This document shows positions 54,353 to 62,727 of a stretch of 64,000 bases of DNA, piece by piece. This DNA comes from Phreatobacter sp. (GTDB taxonomy: Bacteria > Pseudomonadota > Alphaproteobacteria > Rhizobiales > Phreatobacteraceae). The number at the start of each line of letters is the position of its first letter. Within the stretch, counting starts at the first letter, position 1. Where the stretch lies: contig NZ_JAPZTZ010000003.1 in the NCBI RefSeq assembly GCF_027532945.1, forward strand, positions 186,001 through 250,000, in the 5' to 3' direction. Below the pieces are notes generated by a model. The model had not been told where the DNA came from and did not search any database. It saw only the letters and a program-made list of their open reading frames with translations. Made by a program: the position numbers and the translations under genes.

Positions 54353-54564
54353 CCCTCGCGCTCCAGGCCGCGATCATCGCCCAAAACCCTCCGCCGCACG
54401 CCAAAAAGCGCGACATGGCGGCCAGATCGGTGAGGTCCTGGCCGCATTGCTCAGCTGGCGTGCCGCAGCGCGGTGCGAACCGGCCCCTTGCGTGCGTTTT
54501 GCTGGACCCTGTCCCCCGTTCGCCCGGCTTGTCGTATCTTGTATCATCGGTGAGGGTCTTGGGC

Positions 54565-55725
54565 ATGGACAGGCTTCTCACCGAAGACCAGCGCCGGATC
54601 CTCGCGAGCGTCGACGGCTTCGCGGCACAGCACCTGCCGCCCGACGAGGTGCGCCGCCGCGACCGCGAGCACCAGACGCCCTATGACCTGCTGCCGGCCA
54701 TGGGCGAGGCGGGCTTCTTCGCCCTCGCTGTCCCTGAGGCCCATGGCGGGCTTGGCCTCGGCTGGCGCGAGGTGGCGCTGGTGCAGGAGCGCCTCGGCCG
54801 GCACGGCTACATGGCCGCCTCGATCTACAACCGCGTTGTCGGCTTCGGCGTCATGTCGGTGCTTGCCTATGGCTCTGAGGCACAGAAGGGGGACCTGCTG
54901 CCGGGCCTCCTCTCAGGGGCCTTTTTCATCGCCCTCGCCCTGACCGAACCGGGCGCGGGCAGCGATGCCGGGGCGCTGTGCATGCGGGCGCGTCGCACGG
55001 CCGGCGGCTATGTCATCTCCGGGGCGAAGATCTGGATCAGCGACGCGAAGGGCGCCCGCTTCCTGCTCACCGCCGCTCGCACCGGCGAGGCGGCCACGGG
55101 CAGCGACGGCGTCACGCTCTTCCTCGTGCCGAGCGATGCGCCGGGCCTGACGCTGTCGCCGCTCGCCAAGGTCGGCAACAACTGCATGCCGAGCTTCGAG
55201 ATCGGTTTCACCGATGTCGAGGTCGGCGAGGAGGCGGTGATCGGCGAGGTCGGTGGCGGCTTCCGCCACCTGATGTCGACCCTGCATTATTCGCGCGCGA
55301 GCATGGCGGCGACCGTCACCGGCGCGGCCCAGGCCGCCCTCGACGGCGTCATGGCCCATGCCCGCGAGCGCCAGCAGTTCGGCAAGCCCATTGGCTCGTT
55401 CCAGGTCCTCGCCCACCGCCTTGCCGACCTGCAGACGCGGGTCGACCTGTCGCGGCTGATGGTCCGGCATCTCGCGACGCTCATCGACAGCGGCCTGCCC
55501 TGCAAGCGCGAGGCGGCGCAGGCGAAGGTCGTCGCCACCGAAACGCTGCGCGACGTCGCAGACCAGGGCATGCAGATCATGGCCAGCGCCGGCTATGCCG
55601 CCGACAGCGACATCCAGCGCTTCTGGCGGGATTCGCGGCTCTACACCTTCGGCGAAGGCACCAACGAGATCCTGCGCGACGGCATGGCGCGCGAACTGGG
55701 ACTGACCGGGAGACAACCGACATGA
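54565..55725 (+). CDS. Acyl-CoA dehydrogenase
   Basis: A 386-residue FAD flavoenzyme that makes an alpha,beta double bond in acyl-CoA. 'LALTEPGAGSDAGAL', 'ISGAKIWISDAK', 'ERQQFGKPIGSFQVLAHRLADL' and the final 'RLYTFGEGTNEILRD', with the catalytic-region Glu in GEGTNE, follow the family order. Chain-length preference is not readable. It starts a three-gene coupled unit with the amidohydrolase-fold protein (4-base overlap) and acyl-CoA ligase (4-base overlap). A candidate TTGTCG/TATCAT promoter lies just upstream, around 54530-54546. Confidence 0.92.
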   Translation: MDRLLTEDQRRILASVDGFAAQHLPPDEVRRRDREHQTPYDLLPAMGEAGFFALAVPEAHGGLGLGWREVALVQERLGRHGYMAASIYNRVVGFGVMSVLAYGSEAQKGDLLPGLLSGAFFIALALTEPGAGSDAGALCMRARRTAGGYVISGAKIWISDAKGARFLLTAARTGEAATGSDGVTLFLVPSDAPGLTLSPLAKVGNNCMPSFEIGFTDVEVGEEAVIGEVGGGFRHLMSTLHYSRASMAATVTGAAQAALDGVMAHARERQQFGKPIGSFQVLAHRLADLQTRVDLSRLMVRHLATLIDSGLPCKREAAQAKVVATETLRDVADQGMQIMASAGYAADSDIQRFWRDSRLYTFGEGTNEILRDGMARELGLTGRQPT

Positions 55726-56582
55726 GCGCCGTCAAGGCCATCGACACTGTCGTGAACATCTGGACGCCGGAGGCCCTTGCCGGCCGGCCGGACCGCACCG
55801 GCTTCTACACCGAGAAGATGCGGGTCAATGCCCAGACCTTCGCCGGCGTCACCCACAAGGAGATGCTGGAGCGGATGGACCGCGCCGGCATCGAGAAGAG
55901 CTTCCTCATCGCCGCCAAGGTCGGCCAGCTGGGCCATCCCGCCTGCTACCATGTCCCCTACAAGCTGGTGGCGGACGCAGTGCAGGCCTATCCCGACCGC
56001 TTCTATGGCCTTGCCGGCCTCGACCCGACCGAGGGCATGACGGGTGTGCGGGAGCTCGAGCGATCCGTGCGCGAATACGGGTTCATCGGCGCGCATTTCT
56101 ACCCGCACTGGTTCGAACTCGCGCCCGACCATGCCAAATGGTACCCGTTCTACGCCAAATGCGTGGAGCTCGACGTGCCGATCCAGCTCCAGGTCGGCCA
56201 GTCCATGGTCTATGACCCGCGCTATCCGCGCCGCAGCGTCGGCCGGCCGATCACGCTGGATTCCGTCGCCTGCGACTTCCCCGAGTTGAAGATCGTCGGC
56301 ATCCATGTCGGCATCCCCTGGACCGACGAGATGATCGCCATGGCGTGGAAACATGCCAATGTCTATATCGGCTCGGACGCCCACAGCCCGAAATACTGGC
56401 CGGCCTCCTTCGTCCATTTCATCAAGAGCTTCGGCAAGGACAAGGTGCTCTTCGGCACCGACTTCCCCGTTCTCGACTTCGAGCGGACGATGAAGGAGAT
56501 CGACGCCCTCGGCTTCTCCGACGAGGTCCGGGCGAAGTTCCTGCGCGACAACGCCGTCAAGCTCTACAAGCTCGACCGATGA
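55722..56582 (+). CDS. Amidohydrolase family 2 (ACMSD-like fold) protein lacking metal ligands
   Basis: A 286-residue TIM-barrel protein of the amidohydrolase_2 (ACMSD) family, judged by 'IDTVVNIWTPE', 'GLAGLDPTEG', 'FIGAHFYPHWFEL', 'IVGIHVGIPWTDEM' and 'LFGTDFPV'. The family's first motif DxHxH reads Asp8-Thr-Val10-Val11-Asn12, so both histidines are gone. The usual strand-5 His is Gln157. His195 and Asp247 remain. A metal-dependent decarboxylase or hydrolase activity is therefore doubtful. It overlaps the genes on both sides and probably handles an intermediate of the same pathway. Confidence 0.85.
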   Translation: MSAVKAIDTVVNIWTPEALAGRPDRTGFYTEKMRVNAQTFAGVTHKEMLERMDRAGIEKSFLIAAKVGQLGHPACYHVPYKLVADAVQAYPDRFYGLAGLDPTEGMTGVRELERSVREYGFIGAHFYPHWFELAPDHAKWYPFYAKCVELDVPIQLQVGQSMVYDPRYPRRSVGRPITLDSVACDFPELKIVGIHVGIPWTDEMIAMAWKHANVYIGSDAHSPKYWPASFVHFIKSFGKDKVLFGTDFPVLDFERTMKEIDALGFSDEVRAKFLRDNAVKLYKLDR

Positions 56583-58042
56583 TGAACCTTGCCGACGCCC
56601 TCGACATCCATGCCCGGGCGCGGCCGGACCATCCGGCCATCATCGAGAACGGGCAGGTCATCACCCATGCCGCCTTCGCCGACGAGGTCCGCCGGCTAGC
56701 GGCGGTCATCCAGGCGAAGGTGCCGGACGAGACGGCTGTCGTCGGCCTCTGCCTCGCCGACACGGCGCGCTATGTGGTGGCGCTCTATGCCCTGGCACGG
56801 GCGGGACGCGCCATCCTCCCCATGGACCTGCGCTGGACGCAGGCGGAGCGGGAGAATGTGGCTGTGCATTTCGGCGCAGCACTGGTGCTCACCGAGCCAG
56901 GCGAGCCCGCCATCGCCGACATCCCGATGCTCGCCTGGGACGAGGCCCTGGACGCTGCCATCGCCGCGGCCGATCCGGCGACCGCCTTCACCTCCGATGG
57001 CGAGACGCCGCTGGTCCTGTCGCTGTCGTCCGGCACGACCGGGCGGCCGAAGGGGCCGCTCATCACCCATCGGCACTTCTTCCGCCGCTTCATGACGCAC
57101 TGGATCAATCTCGGCCTCAATGGCCGCGACCGCTTCGTCATGGCGACGCCGCTCTATTTCGGCGGCGGCCGGACCTTCGCCATGTCGGTCCTCTATTCCG
57201 GCGGCACGCTGATCATGAAACCGCCACCCTGTTCCGCCGAGGACCTCATCGCCACGCTCGCGCGGGAGGGCGGGACGAGCCTCTTCCTCGTGCCGACGCA
57301 GTTCCGGCGGCTGCTCGAACTGTCCGATGAGGCCCTTGCGCCGCTGAACGGGCTCAACCTGCTGTTCTCGTCAGGTGCGCCACTGTCCAGGGACGAGCGC
57401 CACGCCATCCGCGACCGCATGTGCGAGCGCTTCTTCGAGTACTACGCCTCGACCGAAGGCGGCGGCGTCACGCTGCTCGGGCCCGGCGACATCGCCGATC
57501 ACGGCGAGAGCGTCGGGCGTCCGGTCTTCGCCGTGGAGGTGGAGGTCGTCGATGACGAGGATTGTCCGCTTCCCGCCGGCTTTGTCGGCAGGCTGCGCTA
57601 TCGCGGCCCTGGCGTCGCGACCGCCTATCACCGCGACCCCGAGGCCTCGCTCGAGGCCTTCCGGCATGGCTGGTTCTATCCCGGCGACCTCGCCGAGATC
57701 GACGCGGCCGGCTTCGTCAGCCTCAAGGGCCGTGCGAAGGACATGATCATCCGCGGCGGCATCAACATCTATCCGGCCGATATCGAGGCGGTGCTGAATG
57801 CCCATCCGGCAGTAGCCGAGGCGGCGGTGGTCGGCTGGCCGTCGCGGGAATTCGGCGAGGAGATCGCCGCCTTCGTGCGCCTCACCAGCGTGACCTCCGA
57901 GGCGGAACTGATCGGCTTCGTCCGCCAGCGCCTCGCGCGCGCCAAATGGCCGCGCGGGATCTTCGTCGTCGACGACCTGCCGAAGAACGGCGCCGGCAAG
58001 GTGCTGAAGCGCGAACTTGTCCAGCGGCTGGGGCCTCTCTGA
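56579..58042 (+). CDS. AMP-binding acyl-CoA ligase
   Basis: A 487-residue class I adenylate-forming ligase. Motifs: 'LSLSSGTTGRPKGPLITH' (A3), 'EYYASTEGGGVT' (A5), 'WFYPGDLAEIDAAGFV' (A7), 'GRAKDMIIRGGINIYPADIEA' (A8) and 'DDLPKNGAGKVLKREL' (A10 with the catalytic Lys). It should convert a carboxylic acid to its CoA ester, giving the substrate for the acyl-CoA dehydrogenase two genes upstream. The ATG at 56579 overlaps the previous stop; a second ATG follows directly. Confidence 0.92.
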   Translation: MMNLADALDIHARARPDHPAIIENGQVITHAAFADEVRRLAAVIQAKVPDETAVVGLCLADTARYVVALYALARAGRAILPMDLRWTQAERENVAVHFGAALVLTEPGEPAIADIPMLAWDEALDAAIAAADPATAFTSDGETPLVLSLSSGTTGRPKGPLITHRHFFRRFMTHWINLGLNGRDRFVMATPLYFGGGRTFAMSVLYSGGTLIMKPPPCSAEDLIATLAREGGTSLFLVPTQFRRLLELSDEALAPLNGLNLLFSSGAPLSRDERHAIRDRMCERFFEYYASTEGGGVTLLGPGDIADHGESVGRPVFAVEVEVVDDEDCPLPAGFVGRLRYRGPGVATAYHRDPEASLEAFRHGWFYPGDLAEIDAAGFVSLKGRAKDMIIRGGINIYPADIEAVLNAHPAVAEAAVVGWPSREFGEEIAAFVRLTSVTSEAELIGFVRQRLARAKWPRGIFVVDDLPKNGAGKVLKRELVQRLGPL

Positions 58043-58046
58043 GGCG

Positions 58047-58676
58047 TCAGGCGGCGGGAAAGCTCGCCTCGCCCTCGTCCATGGCCGCCATCATCGCGTC
58101 GATCCCCACGACCCGGCCGAAGCCGAAGGCGATGGCCGCGAGCGAGGCCGCGTGGCGCGCCTCGTCGAAATCGGCGACGGCCTCGCGCACCACGAAGGTC
58201 CTGAGGTCGCGCTGGGCAGCGTCGCGCGCCGTGGTCTCGACGCACATCGACGTGGTGACACCGCCGACGACGAGGCTCCGGATGCCGTTGGCGGCGAGGA
58301 TCACGTCGAGGTCGGTACCGAAGAAGGCGGAGTAGCGGGGCTTGTCGACAATGATGTCGCCGGGCTGCGGACTGGCGCCATCGAACAGCTCGATATCCGG
58401 AGTGCCGCGCTTCAGCGCGCCGAGCTCGCCGAGGCGGGGCCGGATCTCGGTCACCAGCAGCCCGCCATCGGCATAGTCGGCGCGCAGGACATGGCGGGTC
58501 CAGATCACCTTCATGCCCGCCGCACGGGCCGCAGCGGCGAGCGCCACGCCGCGCAGCGCCGCCCGCTTGCTCGCGGAGACGTCCCGCCCCTGCACCGCGA
58601 CGAAGCCCTCCTCGTCGACGAAGCCGCGCTGCAGGTCGATGAGGATGAGGGCCGCCTCGCGCGCCGCAAACCGCAT
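58047..58676 (-). CDS. Cysteine hydrolase, isochorismatase-like family
   Basis: A 209-residue hydrolase with the Asp-Lys-Cys triad: Asp14 in 'LILIDLQRGF', Lys112 in 'VDKPRYSAFFGTDLD' and Cys145 in 'GVTTSMCVETTARDA', next to the cis-peptide segment. Family members cut amides such as nicotinamide, N-carbamoylsarcosine, maleamate or ureidoacrylate. The 'TSMCVETT' version resembles N-carbamoyl/maleamate-type hydrolases more than isochorismatases. The gene overlaps the stop of the ABC binding-protein gene (TGATG), so it belongs to the importer operon and may act on the imported substrate. Confidence 0.9.
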   Translation of the reverse strand: MRFAAREAALILIDLQRGFVDEEGFVAVQGRDVSASKRAALRGVALAAAARAAGMKVIWTRHVLRADYADGGLLVTEIRPRLGELGALKRGTPDIELFDGASPQPGDIIVDKPRYSAFFGTDLDVILAANGIRSLVVGGVTTSMCVETTARDAAQRDLRTFVVREAVADFDEARHAASLAAIAFGFGRVVGIDAMMAAMDEGEASFPAA

Positions 58677-59695
58677 CAGCGGATGGCCTTCTCGACGAAC
58701 TCGTTGGTGTAGAGCCCATCTGCCTTGCCGGGCGGGGTGAAGCCGGCAGCGGCCATGAGGTCATAGCCCTTCTGCCAGCGCTCCGGCACATGGCGCAGGA
58801 CGTTCTCGCGGCCAGCGGTCAGCCAGAACTGCATCTCATTGCGCAGGATGTCAGGGGCAACGGCGCGGTTGCGCATCTCGGCGATCTCGAAGCCCTCGAT
58901 GCGCTTCAGGGTGGTGGAGAGGTCGGTGTCGGCGAGCATGTCGTCGATCGAGCGCTTCACCGCCCGAAGGAAGCTCACCACGAGGTCGCCGTCGCGCTGC
59001 ACGCTCTCGCGCTTGGCGATGTAGCACTGGCCGGGGATGGGCGCGTATTCGTCGGTGTTCCACGACAGGAAGCGCTCGTTCGCGGCCCTGAGCGCAACGG
59101 GAACGCCGGCGCTGACGATATAGGCGTCGATGCGGCCCTGGGCGATCAGCGCCATGCCGGCCGGGGTGTTCGGCGCCTGAACGCGCTGGACCTGGGCCTT
59201 GTCGACGCCCTGCGCCACCAGCATGCAGTCGAGGGTGATCTCGGTGGCGCCGCCGACCGAGAGCACGCCGATGGTCTTGCCCACCATCTCCTTCGGCGTG
59301 CGCACCGGCTTGTCGGACGAGGAGATGACGAAGAAGGGCGAGCCCTGGCTGATCGTGCCGACGGAGATGAGCGCATCGCCGCCGGGACGGCTCGAGGCGC
59401 GGATATGGTCCGAGACGCCGGTGCGCGACAGGAGGCCACCGCCGCCAAGCACCTGCTGCACCGCCATGGCGGAGCCGCGGCCCTGCTCGATGGTGACGTT
59501 GAGGCCCTCGCGGTCGAAATAGCCGCCGCCCTTGGCGTGCAGGATGTCGACGAAGGCGAGGATGTAGGAGAAGGGCGTGATGAAGGTCATGGGCCGGGCG
59601 GCCTGGGCGCCGGCGCGGCCCACGGTGAGGGCTACGAACCCGCCTGCGCCGAGCGCGAGGGCGGAACGACGGGAGACGCTGGTGACGGGGCTCAT
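58676..59695 (-). CDS. ABC transporter substrate-binding protein, NMT1/SsuA-like
   Basis: A 339-residue periplasmic binding protein. The signal peptide is Tat-like (SVSRRSALALGAGGFVALTVGRAGAQ). The mature part has the SsuA/THI5 pattern: 'GGYFDREGLNVTIEQGRGSAMAVQQVLGG' and 'VRTPKEMVGKTIGVLSVGGATE'. Such proteins bind aliphatic sulfonates, pyrimidines, taurine, nitrate or aromatic acids; the ligand is not readable. The permease and ATPase genes lie upstream on the same strand. GGAGAG precedes the ATG at 59695. Confidence 0.9.
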   Translation of the reverse strand: MSPVTSVSRRSALALGAGGFVALTVGRAGAQAARPMTFITPFSYILAFVDILHAKGGGYFDREGLNVTIEQGRGSAMAVQQVLGGGGLLSRTGVSDHIRASSRPGGDALISVGTISQGSPFFVISSSDKPVRTPKEMVGKTIGVLSVGGATEITLDCMLVAQGVDKAQVQRVQAPNTPAGMALIAQGRIDAYIVSAGVPVALRAANERFLSWNTDEYAPIPGQCYIAKRESVQRDGDLVVSFLRAVKRSIDDMLADTDLSTTLKRIEGFEIAEMRNRAVAPDILRNEMQFWLTAGRENVLRHVPERWQKGYDLMAAAGFTPPGKADGLYTNEFVEKAIR

Positions 59696-59792
59696 GGTTC
59701 TCTCCGGGTCCTCGGGACGGTGATGAAGCTTACGGGACCCGGCGCGCGCGGCAATCGGATCACCCATGGAACAGATGCCCTGGCACGCGCGA

Positions 59793-60620
59793 TCAGGAGG
59801 CCCCCGTCGCGTGCCAGGGGATGAGGATGCGCTTCAGCAGCCCGATGGCAAAGTAGAAGGCGAAGCCGATCAGCGACATCTGGATCAGCACCGCGAACAT
59901 CTGGCTGGTCTCGAAGCCGTTCATGGCCTGGATGAGCAACTGGCCGAGGCCCTGGTTGCCGCCGAGATATTCGCCGACCACCGCGCCGATGATCGCGAGG
60001 ACGATGCCGACCTCGAAACCCGTGAGGATGTAGGGCAGCGCCGAGGGCAGCTCGAGCCGGCGGAAGACCTGCCAGCGCGTGGCATTGAGCGCCGTCATCA
60101 CGTCCCGGTGGCCCTCGTCGATGGATTTCACCCCGAGCACCGTGTTGGTGAGGATGGGGAAGAAGGCGAGCACCCCGGCGACGATGACCTTGGAGGTGAT
60201 GCCGAAGCCGAACCAGACGACGAAGAGCGGCACCAGCGCCACTTTCGGGATGACCTGCGTAGCGATGATGAAGGGGTTCAGCGTCAGTTCGAGCCAGCGA
60301 ATGCGGGCGATGAGCACGCCGAGGACGACGCCGATCAGCGCCGCCCAGAAGAAGCCGACGACAGTCGCATAGACGGTCATGCCGGTATGGAACCAGGCCC
60401 GGCGATTGCCGAGGAGCGCGACCCACTCCGCGAAGACGGCGCCCGGCGCCGGCAGGATGAAGGGGGAGATGCCGCTCATCCGCACATAGGCGTGCCAGAT
60501 TAGGACGATGATGGCGAGGAGCAGCGGCGTCGTGATCCAGGGAATGCGTGCCTCGCGGCTGGCGAGGAAGCCGCGCCGGGCGGCGAGCTGGGGCGGCGGG
60601 GTCGGATTGTCGGCGGTCAT
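59793..60620 (-). CDS. ABC transporter permease, SsuC/TauC-like
   Basis: A 275-residue membrane protein with six predicted helices. The cytoplasmic EAA loop that docks with the ATPase is visible as 'TALNATRWQVFRRLELPSALPYILTG'. 'PLFVVWFGFGITSKVIVAGVLAFFPILTN' is typical of the taurine/nitrate/sulfonate permease group. I prefer the ATG at 60620, which overlaps the ATPase stop, over the adjacent GTG. It works with the flanking binding protein and ATPase. Confidence 0.92.
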   Translation of the reverse strand: MTADNPTPPPQLAARRGFLASREARIPWITTPLLLAIIVLIWHAYVRMSGISPFILPAPGAVFAEWVALLGNRRAWFHTGMTVYATVVGFFWAALIGVVLGVLIARIRWLELTLNPFIIATQVIPKVALVPLFVVWFGFGITSKVIVAGVLAFFPILTNTVLGVKSIDEGHRDVMTALNATRWQVFRRLELPSALPYILTGFEVGIVLAIIGAVVGEYLGGNQGLGQLLIQAMNGFETSQMFAVLIQMSLIGFAFYFAIGLLKRILIPWHATGAS

Positions 60621-61420
60621 CACGAAATCTCCGCCAGACGCGCGCGCAGCGACAGGACGATCTCCTGGAACGCGGTGGTGGCCTGCAGCTCGAGCGTCCG
60701 CGGACGGGCGAAGGGCACGTCGACGATGCGGTCGATGCGGCCGGGCCGCGGCGACAGCAGCACGATCCGGTCGGCGAGGAACACTGCCTCGGTGATGGAA
60801 TGGGTGACGAGGACGATGGATTTCTCGGTGGCGAGGAAGATCCGCTCCAGCTCGATATTGAGGGCGTCGCGGGTCATGGCATCGAGCGCACCGAAGGGCT
60901 CATCCATGAGCAGGATCTTCGGATCGTAGGACAGGGCGCGGGCGATGGCCGCGCGCTGGCGCATGCCGCCGGAGAGTTCACGCGGCCATCGCCGCTCGAA
61001 GCCGCCAATGCCGACGAGCTTCATGAGGTCATGGGCGCGCGCCCGGCGTTCGGCCGGACGCATGCCCTTGAGCTCCAGCGGCAGGGCGATGTTGTCCTCG
61101 ATGGAGAGCCAGGGGAAGAGATTGGCCTCCTGGAACACCATGCCAAGATCGGCGAGGGCCTCGCTCTGCCGCTCGCCCCGCGCCCAGAGGGGCTTGCCGA
61201 CGATGGAGAGCTCGCCGGAGGTGGGCTCGATCAGGCCGCCGATCATGCGGAGCAGCGTGGTCTTGCCGCATCCTGAGGGCCCCAGCAGCACCACCAGTTC
61301 GCGGGAGCCGACATCGAGGTCGGTGGACGACAAGGCATGCACCGGTCGATCCCGCGTCCCGTACCATTTCTCAATGGAACGGAGGGCAATGACAGGACCG
61401 GGCAAGCGATCAGACAACAT
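60620..61420 (-). CDS. ABC transporter ATP-binding protein, SsuB/TauB-like
   Basis: A 266-residue ATPase. Walker A is 'GPSGCGKTT' (47-55), the Q loop 'MVFQEANLFPWLS', the signature 'LSGGMRQRAAIARAL', Walker B 'ILLMDEPFGALD' and the H switch 'LVTHSITEA'. It drives the importer encoded downstream. The ATG at 61420 has no clear ribosome site; a TTG four codons earlier is possible. A palindrome at 61441-61460 lies 20 bases upstream, a likely operator. Confidence 0.93.
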   Translation of the reverse strand: MLSDRLPGPVIALRSIEKWYGTRDRPVHALSSTDLDVGSRELVVLLGPSGCGKTTLLRMIGGLIEPTSGELSIVGKPLWARGERQSEALADLGMVFQEANLFPWLSIEDNIALPLELKGMRPAERRARAHDLMKLVGIGGFERRWPRELSGGMRQRAAIARALSYDPKILLMDEPFGALDAMTRDALNIELERIFLATEKSIVLVTHSITEAVFLADRIVLLSPRPGRIDRIVDVPFARPRTLELQATTAFQEIVLSLRARLAEIS

Positions 61421-61743
61421 AATACAAAGCAATCACGGACGCAGGTTGGCCACAACCTGCAAATTTCATGGGCTCCGGAGGAGAGCCATGCGCGTGGCGC
61501 GTCCCGCTGCGCGGCAGGGGACCATCAGGGCAAAGGCTGCGGGAGGGCCTCGGCGCGCCGATGATCGCCACAGACCGCGCGGGACGCCTTCATCGCCCGA
61601 GCAGATGACCGGCGATTGATGCACCGGGTTCAGCAAAGAGCCCGGAGCTTTCCTTTGCATGCCGGGAGCCACCATGGCGACATGCGCCACCTTCACCGGC
61701 TGGCGCCAGCGCGGGAGGGTGAGGCGCGGGGGGCAACCGGACG
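61421..61743. other. 323-base divergent intergenic region
   Basis: It separates the ABC importer operon (minus) from the dioxygenase gene (plus). It holds the palindrome at 61441-61460 and a wobble-containing 8-bp hairpin at 61624-61645 (CCGGGTTC-AGCAAA-GAGCCCGG). A 43-codon frame from an ATG at 61488 has GGAGGAG upstream but a composition unlike a real protein. Confidence 0.6.
61441..61460. promoter_or_regulatory. Palindromic operator candidate upstream of ABC importer
   Basis: GCAGGTTG-GCCA-CAACCTGC is a perfect inverted repeat with 8-base arms and a 4-base centre. It is 20 bases upstream of the importer's first start codon. The size and position fit a dimeric repressor or activator site; no regulator gene is adjacent. 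Confidence 0.5.
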
Positions 61744-62727
61744 ATGCAGGGACAGGGGATGGCGGGGCAAGGGACGTCCGGCAACGGGGAGACGCCGCGC
61801 GATCTCGCCCATCTCGGCCATGTCGAGATGCTCACCCCTCGGATCGAGGCGAGCCTTTCCTTCTTCACCGACGTCTTCGGCATGACGGAAGCGGGACGCG
61901 AGGGCCAGTCGGTCTATCTGCGCGGCTGGGACGACTATGAATTCGCCTCGCTGAAACTGACCGAGGCGCCCCTCCCCGGCCTCGCCCATGTCGCCTTCCG
62001 CACCTGGAGCCGCGAGGCACTGGCGCGGCGCGTGGCGGTGCTGGAGGCCTCCGGCCACGGCATTGGCTGGACCGAGGGCGACATGAGCCATGGGCCGTCC
62101 TACCGGGCGCATGGGCCGGACGGGCACGTCTTCGAGATTTATTTCGAGACGCGGAAGTACCAGGCGCCCGACGCCCTGCGGCCGGCGCTCAAGAACCAGG
62201 CACAGCGCTTCCCCGCCCGCGGCATGTCGGTGCGCCGGCTCGATCACCTGAACCTGCTCTGCTCGGAGGTCGAGCCCACCCGCGACTTCCTGCGCGACCA
62301 GCTCGGCATGCGACTCACCGAGGCCATCGTGCTGGATTCCGGCATCTGGGGCGGGGCCTGGATGACGGCCACCAACAAGACCTACGACATCGCCTTCACC
62401 CGCGACCATTCGGGACGGCGCGGCCGCTTCCACCACGTGACCTATGCCATCGACAGCCGCGAGGAGATCCTGCGCGCCGCCGACATCGCGCTGGAGGCCG
62501 GCGTTCCGATCGAGACCGGCCCGCGCAAGCACGCGGTCCAGCAGACCTTCTTCCTCTATCTCGAGGAGCCCGGCGGCAACCGCGTCGAGGTGGCCAATGC
62601 CGGCGCGCGCCTCATGCTCGATCCCGACTGGGAGCCGGTCATCTGGACCGAGACGGAGCGCAAGAAGGGCCAGGCCTGGGGCCTGAAGACCGTCGAGAGC
62701 TTCCATACCCGCGGGACACCGCCATGA
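61744..62727 (+). CDS. Catechol 2,3-dioxygenase-like extradiol dioxygenase (VOC family)
   Basis: A 327-residue two-domain VOC protein of the type I extradiol dioxygenases (XylE-like). The iron ligands lie in the C-terminal domain: His168 (RLDHLNLL), His230 or His231 (GRFHHVTYAI) and Glu282 (GNRVEVAN). Their spacing of about 62 and 51 residues matches XylE. 'RAADIALEAGVPIETGPRKHAVQQTFFLYL' is also XylE-like. It should open an aromatic diol ring next to the hydroxyls. The stop overlaps the following Bug gene, linking ring cleavage to an uptake protein. ATG 61759 is a possible later start. Confidence 0.87.
   Translation: MQGQGMAGQGTSGNGETPRDLAHLGHVEMLTPRIEASLSFFTDVFGMTEAGREGQSVYLRGWDDYEFASLKLTEAPLPGLAHVAFRTWSREALARRVAVLEASGHGIGWTEGDMSHGPSYRAHGPDGHVFEIYFETRKYQAPDALRPALKNQAQRFPARGMSVRRLDHLNLLCSEVEPTRDFLRDQLGMRLTEAIVLDSGIWGGAWMTATNKTYDIAFTRDHSGRRGRFHHVTYAIDSREEILRAADIALEAGVPIETGPRKHAVQQTFFLYLEEPGGNRVEVANAGARLMLDPDWEPVIWTETERKKGQAWGLKTVESFHTRGTPP

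Noticed and set aside
61488-61619. A 43-codon gene with GGAGGAG before its ATG
   Set aside because: The translation is Arg/Pro/Gly-rich with no hydrophobic core or known match; probably chance.
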